DNA of 64,000 nucleotides, taken from the NCBI GenBank assembly GCA_051861545.1, contig JBIMKP010000004.1:62001-126000 (forward strand), given 5' to 3'. How positions within the stretch are numbered: the stretch's first letter is position 1; each line of letters starts with the position of its first letter. Under the pieces are notes generated by a model. It was given only the letters and a program-made list of their open reading frames with translations. It was not told where the DNA came from and made no database searches. This document shows, in pieces, positions 50,531 to 58,957 of this stretch. The translations under genes and the position numbers were made by a program. The DNA is from CAISCU01 sp051861545 (GTDB lineage Bacteria > Bacteroidota > Bacteroidia > UKL13-3).

Positions 50531-51718
50531 ATGACGGGAAAGCAGTTTAAGCATTTCAGACAAATCATTTTCCTTCTCGATATCTTGAAGTTAGCACTTA
50601 CTGCCTTTGGTGGACCTCAAATTCATTTTACTCAATTCAGAAAATTATTGGTTCAGAAAAAAAATTACTTAACTGAGGATGAACTAATTGAATTGAACTC
50701 CTTGTGCAATATTTTACCCGGTCCTACTTCAACTCAAACAATTACTGCAATTGGATTCAAAATAGGCGGACCCAAACTAGCATTTTTAACATTAGCAGTT
50801 TGGATTACTCCAGCATGTTTACTCATGACAGCTTTTGCTTTGTTAATTTCAATTTTACCTGAAACTCTGCATTTAAGTTTCTTGAAGTATTTGCAACCCA
50901 TGGCATCTGGTTTTATTATATACGCAGCTTATAAATTCACGCAACTTTTTATTCATAAACCTTACCATTGGGTACTATTAATCCTTTCAGCAACATTAGG
51001 AATTATTACAAATACTCCTTTCCTTTTTCCTCTTATTTTATTGGCTGGAGGATTGGTTAGTAGTTTCATTAATTCGAGAGGTAAAATTGAAAAAGTTAAG
51101 CCAATTCAAAACATCAATTGGAGTAATTTATTTCTATTCTTTGGCATTTTTATTTTAGCAGCAGGCCTTGGAATTTTAACCCAAGCTAAACCAATTCGAT
51201 TATTTGAAAACTCGTTTAGGTATGGAAGTTTAGTTTTTGGTGGTGGTCATGTTTTGATTCCTATGATGTATAATCAATTTGTTTATTATAAACATTATAT
51301 AGAAGCCAGTCAGTTTTTAGCAGGTGTTGGAATTTTACAAGCTGTTCCTGGTCCGGTTTTTAGTTTCTCTGCTTTTGCTGGTGCAATGGCAATGTCTGAT
51401 TGGGGCTTTAGTGGTCAAATTTTAGGCGCTGTTATTGGTAGTGTAGGCATATTTTTACCTGGAATTTTATTGATATTTTTTGTTTATCCAATTTGGAATC
51501 AATTAAAAAATTTTAGTCCTGTAAAAAATGCAATCGAAGGAATTAGCGCGGTATCAGCTGGCTTAGTTATAACATCGGCTTATTTGCTTTTTCTACCAGT
51601 TCAGATCAATGAAAACAATATGTTGGTTTTACTTTCTACATTATTTTTGCTTCTGAGCACTAGGGTTCCTAGTCCAGTAATTGTAATTGGAACTTTATTA
51701 GCCGGAGTTTTGTTATAA
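50531..51718 (+). CDS. chrA: Chromate transporter (CHR family)
   Basis: A 395-residue membrane protein made of two related halves of about 190 residues. The first half has LTAFGGPQIHFTQF and LNSLCNILPGPTSTQT, the second has SLVFGGGHVLIPMM and LQAVPGPVFSFSAF, which is the duplicated CHR pattern (FGG and PGP motifs). Each half has about five to six hydrophobic helices. CHR proteins of this type export chromate; they may also carry other anions. It is a single gene with a TAAATTCG, close to the -7 consensus, a few bases before the ATG. No chromate-sensing regulator is visible. Confidence 0.88.
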   Translation: MTGKQFKHFRQIIFLLDILKLALTAFGGPQIHFTQFRKLLVQKKNYLTEDELIELNSLCNILPGPTSTQTITAIGFKIGGPKLAFLTLAVWITPACLLMTAFALLISILPETLHLSFLKYLQPMASGFIIYAAYKFTQLFIHKPYHWVLLILSATLGIITNTPFLFPLILLAGGLVSSFINSRGKIEKVKPIQNINWSNLFLFFGIFILAAGLGILTQAKPIRLFENSFRYGSLVFGGGHVLIPMMYNQFVYYKHYIEASQFLAGVGILQAVPGPVFSFSAFAGAMAMSDWGFSGQILGAVIGSVGIFLPGILLIFFVYPIWNQLKNFSPVKNAIEGISAVSAGLVITSAYLLFLPVQINENNMLVLLSTLFLLLSTRVPSPVIVIGTLLAGVLL

Positions 51719-51772
51719 ATTTGTTGTTACTATTTCGATTGTCATTCGTATAATGCGTAAAATATCAACTTA

Positions 51773-52420
51773 ATGCCTAAATCTTTAAAAATATTTGTTC
51801 TATTTTTCTTTGTGTTCGGTTTCATTAAACTAAATGCCCAAACTCAAAAGTCTGATAAAAAAGATCCTGAATTGGTTCAATTTACAGGATTTGTGGTAAA
51901 CATTGATAGTTCAAAAACACTTCCTTATGTAACAATTAGAATTAAAGGTACCAACAAAGGAACCTATTCTGATATGCAAGGTTATTTTTCATTTGTTGCC
52001 AAAAAATCTGATGTCATTGTTTTCTCGTGCATTGGTTTTGAACCAAAATATTTCAATATCCAAGAAAATTTACCTGGCAATAAATTAAACTCAGTTATTA
52101 CTTTAGTTGAAGACACTTTCTTCTTACCTGAAATGGTTTATCGTCCAAACCCTACTCCAGAAGAATTGGATTATATGTTTAGTAGAACAAAAATTCCTAT
52201 GGATGAACTTACAATTGCTCAAAATAATTTAAGAAGAAAACCATCTGTTGACTTTGGCGAATTAGCAAATGATGCCTTGGCAAATTCATCATGGACATTT
52301 AATCAAACTGCTGACAGAGCTTATTATGCAGGTCAGGCGCAACCTATCCCCGTTTTAGATATTTTTGCCTGGAATCAGTTTTTAAAATCTTTGAGTAAAA
52401 GTAAAAAGAAGAAAAAGTAA
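51773..52420 (+). CDS. Secreted protein with carboxypeptidase-like regulatory domain
   Basis: A 215-residue protein with a signal peptide (FVLFFFVFGFIKLNAQ). Residues about 35-120 form a CarboxypepD_reg-like domain: FTGFVVNIDSSKTLPYVTI, KGTNKGTYSDMQGYFSF and IVFSCIGFEP. The rest (SRTKIPMDELTIAQNNLRR) is helical, with a strongly basic C-terminal tail KKKKK. Small stand-alone versions of this domain are common in Bacteroidota envelopes; a function is not known. Its stop is 8 bases from the stop of the convergent ftsB-like gene, so they share almost no intergenic space. Confidence 0.75.
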   Translation: MPKSLKIFVLFFFVFGFIKLNAQTQKSDKKDPELVQFTGFVVNIDSSKTLPYVTIRIKGTNKGTYSDMQGYFSFVAKKSDVIVFSCIGFEPKYFNIQENLPGNKLNSVITLVEDTFFLPEMVYRPNPTPEELDYMFSRTKIPMDELTIAQNNLRRKPSVDFGELANDALANSSWTFNQTADRAYYAGQAQPIPVLDIFAWNQFLKSLSKSKKKKK

Positions 52421-52428
52421 TCTAAGAA

Positions 52429-52731
52429 TTATTGTTCTGAATTCTTATCAATCATAACAAAAACATCTTCATCATCTCTTTTCATAAGATACTTTTCTCT
52501 AGCAAACTTTTCTAGATTTTTATTAGAACCAAAAAGCTCCTCCTTTTCTTTTCTCAATCGGGCAATTTCATCCCTGTAGAATTGGTGTTTGGCTTCTACA
52601 GCCTTTAATTCCTGTTTGTATTTGTATTGATCAAATACACTGTTTCTTTCATTCAAAAGCAATAACAAAACAAAGGCAAAACTTGCCAAAAAATATTTGT
52701 TTCTAATAATAGGCTTTATCCTGATTTTCAT
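52429..52731 (-). CDS. FtsB/DivIC-type septum formation protein
   Basis: A 100-residue bitopic membrane protein: a short basic cytoplasmic end, one hydrophobic helix (FLASFAFVLLLLLN), then a coiled coil (KQELKAVEAKHQFYRDEIARL, residues about 35-75) and a C-terminal motif LEKFAREKYLMKRDDEDVFV. This is the FtsB/DivIC layout; the protein joins FtsL and FtsQ in the divisome at the septum. It lies downstream of eno on the same strand, a gene order seen in many bacteria, with a strong terminator between. Confidence 0.85.
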   Translation of the reverse strand: MKIRIKPIIRNKYFLASFAFVLLLLLNERNSVFDQYKYKQELKAVEAKHQFYRDEIARLRKEKEELFGSNKNLEKFAREKYLMKRDDEDVFVMIDKNSEQ

Positions 52732-52737
52732 AAGTTG

Positions 52738-52767
52738 AAAAAGGCCCCGGTAATCCGGGGCCTTTTG
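52738..52767 (-). terminator. Hairpin terminator between eno and ftsB
   Basis: AAAAGGCCCCGG and CCGGGGCCTTTT form a perfect 12-bp stem with a TAAT loop; the minus strand continues with TT. It ends the eno transcript and lies just 7 bases before the ftsB start, so ftsB would be expressed by read-through or from a promoter inside eno. Confidence 0.9.
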
Positions 52768-52770
52768 TTT

Positions 52771-54060
52771 TTAGTTTAAAAATTTAAAATCTTTTCCAGG
52801 GAAATAAGCTGTATGGCCTAACTCCTCTTCAATTCTAATTAATTGATTGTATTTAGCAATTCTATCTGTTCTGCTTGCTGAACCAGTTTTAATTTGACCA
52901 CTATTTAAAGCAACTGCTAAATCTGCAATTGTAGTATCTTCAGTTTCACCACTTCTATGACTCATGATATTAGTATAAGCAGCTTTTGTAGCCATATTTA
53001 CTGTATCAATAGTTTCAGTTAAAGAACCAATTTGATTTACTTTAACCAAAATAGAATTAGCAACTCCATCTTTAATACCTTTCGATAAACGTTTAACATT
53101 GGTAACAAACAAATCATCACCAACCAACTGGCACTTAGAACCAATTGCTTTAGTTAATTGAGCCCATCCATTCCAATCATCTTCTGCACAACCATCTTCT
53201 ATTGAAATAATTGGATATTTATTTACCCATTCTGTCCAATATGAAACCATATCAGCAGGACTTAATTCGCGTTTATCAGATTTTTTGAAAACGTATAATC
53301 CTTTTTTCTCATCCCAAAGTTCGCTGGTAGCAGCATCCATAGCTATATAAATATCTTTGCCTGGTTTGAAACCTGCTGCTTCAATTGCTGTTAAAACAGT
53401 TTCAATTGCTTCTTCATTCGATTGAATGTTTGGAGCAAATCCGCCTTCATCACCAACATTGGTTGAATAACCTTTTTTCTTCAAAACCGATTTTAAGTGA
53501 TGAAAAACAGAAGTTCCCATTTGTAATGCTTCACTAAAAGTATCAGCATTTGTTGGAACAATCATAAATTCTTGAAAATCTATTGCATTATCGGCATGAG
53601 CACCACCATTTAAAATGTTCATTAATGGAATTGGTAATGTATTAGCATTAACTCCACCAATATAACGATACAATGGCATATTACATTCAATAGCAGCAGC
53701 TTTTGCAGCAGCTAATGAAACAGCTAGAATTGCATTTGCACCCAATCTACCTTTGTTTTCAGTTCCATCTAATGCAATCATTGCACGGTCGATTTGGTTT
53801 TGTTCAAAAACATCATAACCAATTAACTTATCTGCAATTTCATTATTCACATTAGATACAGCATTTAAAACGCCTTTTCCCATGTAAACTTTTGCATCAC
53901 CATCACGTAACTCAGCAGCTTCGTGAATTCCAGTAGATGCGCCTGAAGGAACAGCAGCTCTTCCTAAAGCTCCATCTTCAGTAATAACTTCAACTTCAAC
54001 TGTAGGATTGCCCCTTGAATCCAATATCTGACGGGCGTGAATGTCAATAATAGCGCTCAT
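52771..54060 (-). CDS. eno: Enolase (phosphopyruvate hydratase)
   Basis: A 429-residue enolase of normal length. N-terminus IIDIHARQILDSRGNPTVEV, catalytic region GDEGGFAPN, metal-binding Asp and Glu in IYIAMDAATSEL, IISIEDGCAEDDWNGW and LVGDDLFVTN, then LVKVNQIGSLTET with the catalytic Lys and the signature SHRSGETEDTTIADL. It converts 2-phosphoglycerate to phosphoenolpyruvate in glycolysis. Neighbours carA (via an unknown gene) upstream and ftsB downstream, a common order in this phylum. A 12-bp terminator follows. Confidence 0.97.
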   Translation of the reverse strand: MSAIIDIHARQILDSRGNPTVEVEVITEDGALGRAAVPSGASTGIHEAAELRDGDAKVYMGKGVLNAVSNVNNEIADKLIGYDVFEQNQIDRAMIALDGTENKGRLGANAILAVSLAAAKAAAIECNMPLYRYIGGVNANTLPIPLMNILNGGAHADNAIDFQEFMIVPTNADTFSEALQMGTSVFHHLKSVLKKKGYSTNVGDEGGFAPNIQSNEEAIETVLTAIEAAGFKPGKDIYIAMDAATSELWDEKKGLYVFKKSDKRELSPADMVSYWTEWVNKYPIISIEDGCAEDDWNGWAQLTKAIGSKCQLVGDDLFVTNVKRLSKGIKDGVANSILVKVNQIGSLTETIDTVNMATKAAYTNIMSHRSGETEDTTIADLAVALNSGQIKTGSASRTDRIAKYNQLIRIEEELGHTAYFPGKDFKFLN

Positions 54061-54091
54061 TTTTGTATAATTTAAAATTTCAAAATCTATA

Positions 54092-55639
54092 TTAATCTAT
54101 TGAAAATTTGATTGTTCCTAATTTGTATCCCAATTTAGTTTTGTCTACTCCCATCAACAACAATACTCCTACTCCATTTGCATCAATTTTACTTAGTTCT
54201 GGATTAAAATACAATGATCTTTCCAAATTCGAAATGTCTTCTATATTTCCTTTTGAAAATTTTCCTGCTGAACTAATTCCCACCCAACTAACAATGGCTG
54301 TTTGTGGTTTTTGAACATTTACAGGTTTTGCTTGAAAACTTGGATTTGTTCCATCTGCTTTTTGGTTTTCGATATTATCATTAAACAAAAAGTACATAGT
54401 TCCTCCTATTTCAAAAGATAAAATAGAAGCAAAATCTGGATTGGTCTCTGCAAATTGATTTTGTCTTTGAATCATTTTCGACCAAATATATTTACCATAA
54501 ACATCAATATTTACAAATAAAACATTTCCAGTATTACTAATGTATTTAGCGCCATTAATTGTTGACTCATTTAATCTTAGGATAATGTTTCCACTTTTCT
54601 TTACTTGAATTTCACTTAAATAAAACTTTTTTAATGGTTTGATTTCTTTTGATTTGGCATTAGCGAACTCTTCTGTCGTTGCCAAATAACTTCCTTCATT
54701 ACTGTTGTTTAAATCAATTTCAATTGCATTATCAGTTTTAAAGCTCTCTCTGTCTACATTTTGAAAAAGTAATTTTACTGATGATTCAGTTTCTTCTCTA
54801 TTTGCTAATGAAACCAAGATAAATTGGTTTTCATTTTGACAAAATTTCAAGTTTTTGTCGGTGATACCCAAATCGATTTTTCTGTACTCTTTGGTTTCGT
54901 AGTTGTATTCAGCAATCTGGTTTTTAAATTCATTTTTTGCTTTACCAGGTGATGTATTTAAGAATACTAAATTTCCATTATCAGCGCCAAATAATTGTGA
55001 AAACAAAATTTTAGAATCTTTTGTAATAGCACCAGTTTCTGATTCAAATATCTTTTGATACAATCTGCTAAATACTATTATGTTAGATTTACTATTTAAA
55101 ATAATTGATTCTGTTTTTTGCTCGTATTGAAAATTATATGAAACAAGGTATTTATCATTATCAAATAACTCAATATGATAAGTTTCAAATCCAGGTTTTG
55201 TTGGTGATTCTGAATCAATCAATTGAGGAACAGAAAGTTCATTACCTTCTAATCCAATTTCTTGGGTATAAAGTGCAATTTTTTTCTTTTCATCTAAACC
55301 TTGGTAAAAGAATTGAAAATGGTCTTGATAGGTAAATGCCTTCAAAAATCCTGAACCAGCTTCTGGCACAATATCTTTAGAAAACATTAAATTATGAGAG
55401 CCATCAAATTTTAATAAAGTTAATCTTGTACAAATCTTTGATGTTTTATTTTGTGAATTTGAAAAATGTTTAATTAATGAATAATAATTTCCATTAATAG
55501 TCCCCAAAATTTCGAATTCAGGCGCAGCGTCTGTAATGGTTAAACCGGCTTTTGTCCCCCAAGTAACTTTTGCTTTTTGAGCAGATAAATCGGTTAATCC
55601 AATTAAAAACAGAGATAAAATAAGTAAAAAATTTCTCAT
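54092..55639 (-). CDS. Secreted protein of unknown function
   Basis: A 515-residue protein with a signal peptide (LLILSLFLIGLTDLSAQ). The mature part is rich in beta strands and repeats around a pattern of hydrophobic strand, turn, charged strand (for example HNLMFSKDIVPE, FQFFYQGLDEKK, IILRLNEST), which suggests a beta-propeller-like fold, with no catalytic motif seen. The first 8 codons of the longer frame do not fit a signal peptide, so the Met at 55639 is used. It lies between carA (2 bases after its stop) and eno, so it may be co-transcribed with carA. Unknown family. Confidence 0.65.
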   Translation of the reverse strand: MRNFLLILSLFLIGLTDLSAQKAKVTWGTKAGLTITDAAPEFEILGTINGNYYSLIKHFSNSQNKTSKICTRLTLLKFDGSHNLMFSKDIVPEAGSGFLKAFTYQDHFQFFYQGLDEKKKIALYTQEIGLEGNELSVPQLIDSESPTKPGFETYHIELFDNDKYLVSYNFQYEQKTESIILNSKSNIIVFSRLYQKIFESETGAITKDSKILFSQLFGADNGNLVFLNTSPGKAKNEFKNQIAEYNYETKEYRKIDLGITDKNLKFCQNENQFILVSLANREETESSVKLLFQNVDRESFKTDNAIEIDLNNSNEGSYLATTEEFANAKSKEIKPLKKFYLSEIQVKKSGNIILRLNESTINGAKYISNTGNVLFVNIDVYGKYIWSKMIQRQNQFAETNPDFASILSFEIGGTMYFLFNDNIENQKADGTNPSFQAKPVNVQKPQTAIVSWVGISSAGKFSKGNIEDISNLERSLYFNPELSKIDANGVGVLLLMGVDKTKLGYKLGTIKFSID

Positions 55640-55664
55640 AAAATAGTTTAGATGATGGTACAAT

Positions 55665-56762
55665 CTAAAGCATTTTTATAAAATCATCAAACAAATACCT
55701 ACTATCTTCTGGTCCAGGTGCTGCTTCGGGGTGATACTGAACAGAAAAAGCTTTTTTTCCTTTAAGTCTAATTCCTTCTACAGTATTGTCATTGAGGTTG
55801 ATGTGAGTCAATTCTACGAGTGAATTATTTTTTAATTCGTCCATTGAAACTGCAAACCCATGATTTTGTGAAGTTATTTCACAATGTCCGGTGATGATGT
55901 TTTTTACAGGATGGTTTAATCCTCTATGCCCATTGTGCATTTTATAAGTCTTTAAACCTTGTGATTCCGATAAAATCTGATGTCCCAAACAAATCCCAAA
56001 AAGAGGAATTCCAGCATCAACAATTTTCTTAACTGTTTCAATTGCATAAGGCATCGCACCGGGATCACCAGGACCATTGCTAATCATAAATCCATCTGGA
56101 TTAAATTTTAGCATTTCCTCAAAACTTGTATGTGCATTAAAAACAGCTAAATAACTATCTCTTGCCTCTAAACATCTCAAAATGTTTTTCTTAACTCCTA
56201 AATCTAAAACAGCAATTCTCTTAGATGCAATATCAGAACCCATAAAATAGGTTTGGCTGGTAGAAACACTGCTCGATAACTCCAAACCTTGCATGGAAGG
56301 AACTGCATCTAATTCCTTTTTTAAGGTTTCTAAATCTTTTCCTTCACTAGAAATAATTGCATTCATTGCACCTTTACTTCTTACATGAAGCACTAGCTCT
56401 CTGGTATCAATATCGGCAATACCAACCACATTGTTCAAAGCAAAATAGTCTTGAACTGTTTGGTCAGCTTGTTTTCTTGAATATGGAACATTAAAACTTT
56501 TGCAAACCAAGCCTGCAATTTTAATTGAATCAGATTCTTCTTCTACAGGACTAATTCCGTAATTACCAATATGAACATTGGTTTGAACCAGAATTTGACC
56601 TGAGTATGAAGGGTCTGTGAAAATTTCTTGGTAACCGGTCATTCCTGTATTGAAGCAGATTTCGCCGGTGGTGGTGCCGATTTTGCCAATTGAGGTACCT
56701 GTAAAAACAGTTCCGTCTTTTAATAATAAAGTGGCAGGGAATTTGTTAACTGAACGATTCAA
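55665..56762 (-). CDS. carA: Carbamoyl-phosphate synthase small subunit
   Basis: A 365-residue class I glutamine amidotransferase subunit. N-terminal domain with GEICFNTGMTGYQEIFTDPS and a C-terminal amidotransferase domain with the nucleophile in LFGICLGHQ (Cys258) and the His-Glu pair in QYHPEAAPGPEDS (His344, Glu346). It releases ammonia from glutamine for the large subunit CarB (not seen in this window), which forms carbamoyl phosphate for pyrimidine and arginine synthesis. The gene has a well-formed promoter (TTTG and TAATTTTG boxes). The following unknown gene begins 25 bases after the stop codon. Confidence 0.96.
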   Translation of the reverse strand: MNRSVNKFPATLLLKDGTVFTGTSIGKIGTTTGEICFNTGMTGYQEIFTDPSYSGQILVQTNVHIGNYGISPVEEESDSIKIAGLVCKSFNVPYSRKQADQTVQDYFALNNVVGIADIDTRELVLHVRSKGAMNAIISSEGKDLETLKKELDAVPSMQGLELSSSVSTSQTYFMGSDIASKRIAVLDLGVKKNILRCLEARDSYLAVFNAHTSFEEMLKFNPDGFMISNGPGDPGAMPYAIETVKKIVDAGIPLFGICLGHQILSESQGLKTYKMHNGHRGLNHPVKNIITGHCEITSQNHGFAVSMDELKNNSLVELTHINLNDNTVEGIRLKGKKAFSVQYHPEAAPGPEDSRYLFDDFIKML

Positions 56763-56780
56763 GTTAGTTTAGATTTGGGC

Positions 56781-56812
56781 AAAATTAGGCCTTTTCAAAA
56801 AAGTCACCAAAC
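56781..56812 (-). promoter_or_regulatory. carA: Complete Bacteroidota promoter of carA
   Basis: On the minus strand a TTTG -33 element (56812-56809) is separated by 20 bases from TAATTTTG (56788-56781), an exact TAnnTTTG -7 box. The transcription start would fall near 56775, giving a short leader to the ATG at 56762. This is the best-formed promoter in the window. Confidence 0.65.
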
Positions 56813-56848
56813 TAAAATACTAACAATATTTAAATCAAATTGTGAAAA

Positions 56849-58000
56849 TCAATTTTCTGATTTTACCAACCTTTTAATAAGTGAACCATTTGCACCAGCT
56901 ATTTCAAGGAAATAAACTCCATCTTTTAAGTTGCTTAACTCTAGTTCATTTTTATTGGTTTCTAATAAAAATTGCATTTGTAAATCATACAATTTTAATC
57001 CTAAAACTTCTGAGTCGCACTCAACATAAACTTTTGTAGCACTTGGATTAGGGTAAACTCTTAAATTCTCAAAACTAACTTTTTCTAAAACAGAAGTTGG
57101 AATAATTCTAGTAGTTAATTTCGACCAATTATAGTTTGAGTAAACAGGAAAATGATCGCTTGTATTGTTGCTGAAATTAGATACAAAAGTGGAAGCATTA
57201 TCAAATACTTTAGCTGAACCTGTATAATAAAATGAATCCAAAGTTTTTGATTGAAGAATATGATCAAGCATTACAGAACTAAATGCATACGACTTTTTTC
57301 CAGCATCAGTAAGTTCTTTGCTTGGAAAAATATATCCTGCATCTAAAAAGTTTTTATAAGGTGAAGCTTGGTTATTAAAAGTTGAGCCATTTAAATCATC
57401 ATTCCAATCTCCAATAACTAGCCACTTCTTCCCTATTAAACTAGTTTCTAAATAAGATTTTAAATAAACCGAAGCATTTTTTCTTCTATCGTATGATGTT
57501 TGATCTGAAAATGCTTTCATGTGAATTACTATAACAAAAACTGTATCAGTTTTAGTACCTCCTATAGTTTGTAAAGCTACTTGTAAGGGCGGCCTTGATG
57601 CAAATGCATAGTTTTGGTTTGTAATAATGCTTTGTGTTAATAGAGGAATTAGGCTAAACATCGATTTTCTCCAGTAAATAGCCATTTTTTGTGTTTGACT
57701 GATATCAGAAATATAAGTTTCGTATTTGCTTGAAAGTGCTGTGCTTAAATTGGCATAAGCCACATCATTGCTCATTTCTTGAACACCAATAATATCAAAT
57801 TCAGTTTGGTTCAGTAAATTTTTAACATTATTAAATTGAGTTGTCTCATCACTTGGTCCGTTTCCTGAAGTTGCATCTCCAAACCATTCTAAATTCCAAG
57901 TTGCTACGTCTAATGTTGAATCATTTCCAAGTTTTGGAAACTGCGCAAAAACGGTGAATACAAAGAAGTTAAAGTATATAAATACGGTAATTTTTTTCAT
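56849..58000 (-). CDS. Secreted endonuclease/exonuclease/phosphatase-family protein with T9SS sorting domain
   Basis: A 383-residue protein with a signal peptide (FIYFNFFVFTVFAQF). The EEP-fold residues are visible: TWNLEWFGD, IIGVQEMSN (Glu metal ligand), VIHMKAFS, WLVIGDWNDDLNG (Asp-x-Asn catalytic) and SNNTSDHFPVY (Asp-His). The last 80 residues are a T9SS sorting domain (VYPNPSATKVYV). The enzyme is therefore predicted to be exported and could degrade DNA, RNA or phosphoesters outside the cell. Its start overlaps the flippase-like gene by four bases (ATGA type). Confidence 0.85.
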   Translation of the reverse strand: MKKITVFIYFNFFVFTVFAQFPKLGNDSTLDVATWNLEWFGDATSGNGPSDETTQFNNVKNLLNQTEFDIIGVQEMSNDVAYANLSTALSSKYETYISDISQTQKMAIYWRKSMFSLIPLLTQSIITNQNYAFASRPPLQVALQTIGGTKTDTVFVIVIHMKAFSDQTSYDRRKNASVYLKSYLETSLIGKKWLVIGDWNDDLNGSTFNNQASPYKNFLDAGYIFPSKELTDAGKKSYAFSSVMLDHILQSKTLDSFYYTGSAKVFDNASTFVSNFSNNTSDHFPVYSNYNWSKLTTRIIPTSVLEKVSFENLRVYPNPSATKVYVECDSEVLGLKLYDLQMQFLLETNKNELELSNLKDGVYFLEIAGANGSLIKRLVKSEN

Positions 58001-58953
58001 TTCTTATTTCCAAAATAAAGAAACCAAATGTAAGATATAATTCCAAATAGTAATGTCAAAACAGATTGAAATCCATGGATTACTATTGCTAATGCACTCG
58101 ATGTAGATTCATCGGTACCTAAAAGAATAAATGCTGTGCTTACTACATAATGATAAGCTCCAGCCGAACCAGCTTGAATTGGTAATGTTCTTGCAATTAC
58201 TCCTAATACCATCACTTGAAAACATGGATACATTCCTAAATATGATGAACTAGGAAACATAAAAATCCATAAATAAGTCATCAAATAAAACCCCAACCAA
58301 ATTAAACTGGTTGAAACAATAAATTGAATTTTATGAGGCATTGAAAATAAATTCAAAAAACTCTCCATTAATTCTTTAAACCAATTTCCAAATTTTTCTC
58401 TGTATTTATAAACCAAGTAAACAATAAAAAATAGTAGCAGTAAAAACATGGATAGATAAAGCAATTTCGATTTTAAATCTAATTCTAATCCCTTGGTGAA
58501 ATGATTTAATAAGCCATTACCTAAAAAAAACTCTAAGATAAATGCTGTTAATATCAATAAAAACAAAGCTAAAATATCGGCTAATCTCTCAAATACTATT
58601 GTTGAAAGACTTTGATTAATTGGAATTGAATCAGTTTTTTTAAGAATTAAAGTTCTACTAATTTCACCTAATCTTGGAACTGCAAAATTCACCATGTATC
58701 CAATGCTTAAAGCATGAAAAAGAGATGTTGAATTTGTTTCAATTTTACTTTGTTTGTATAACAATTTCCATCTCCAAACCCTAATCACCAAAACCAAAAA
58801 TGATACTGTAAAGATTGGTATTAATATTAAAAAATTACCTGTTTTAATTACATCAACTACTTCAACAAAAGATACCTTAGAAAAAGTAAGATAGACAAGT
58901 AAGATGCCAATCAAACCAAAAAATATTGCCTGAAATATTACCCAGTTTTTCAA
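57997..58953 (-). CDS. Flippase-like membrane protein (lysylphosphatidylglycerol-synthase TM family)
   Basis: A protein of about 318 residues with seven or eight hydrophobic helices and the family motif FAVPRLGEISRTLIL, followed by IVFERLADILALF. These match the LPG_synthase_TM/UPF0104 family, whose members are flippases or lipid/glycan transporters. The end has GSAGAYHYVVSTAFILLGTDES. No ATG is available at a sensible place: a TTG at 58953 (giving LKNWVIFQAIFFG) starts five bases after the stop of the upstream large protein and is preferred over a TTG at 59001 that overlaps it by 44 bases. Overlaps the nuclease-like gene by four bases. Confidence 0.78.
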   Translation of the reverse strand: MKNWVIFQAIFFGLIGILLVYLTFSKVSFVEVVDVIKTGNFLILIPIFTVSFLVLVIRVWRWKLLYKQSKIETNSTSLFHALSIGYMVNFAVPRLGEISRTLILKKTDSIPINQSLSTIVFERLADILALFLLILTAFILEFFLGNGLLNHFTKGLELDLKSKLLYLSMFLLLLFFIVYLVYKYREKFGNWFKELMESFLNLFSMPHKIQFIVSTSLIWLGFYLMTYLWIFMFPSSSYLGMYPCFQVMVLGVIARTLPIQAGSAGAYHYVVSTAFILLGTDESTSSALAIVIHGFQSVLTLLFGIISYIWFLYFGNKK

Positions 58954-58957
58954 TAAT

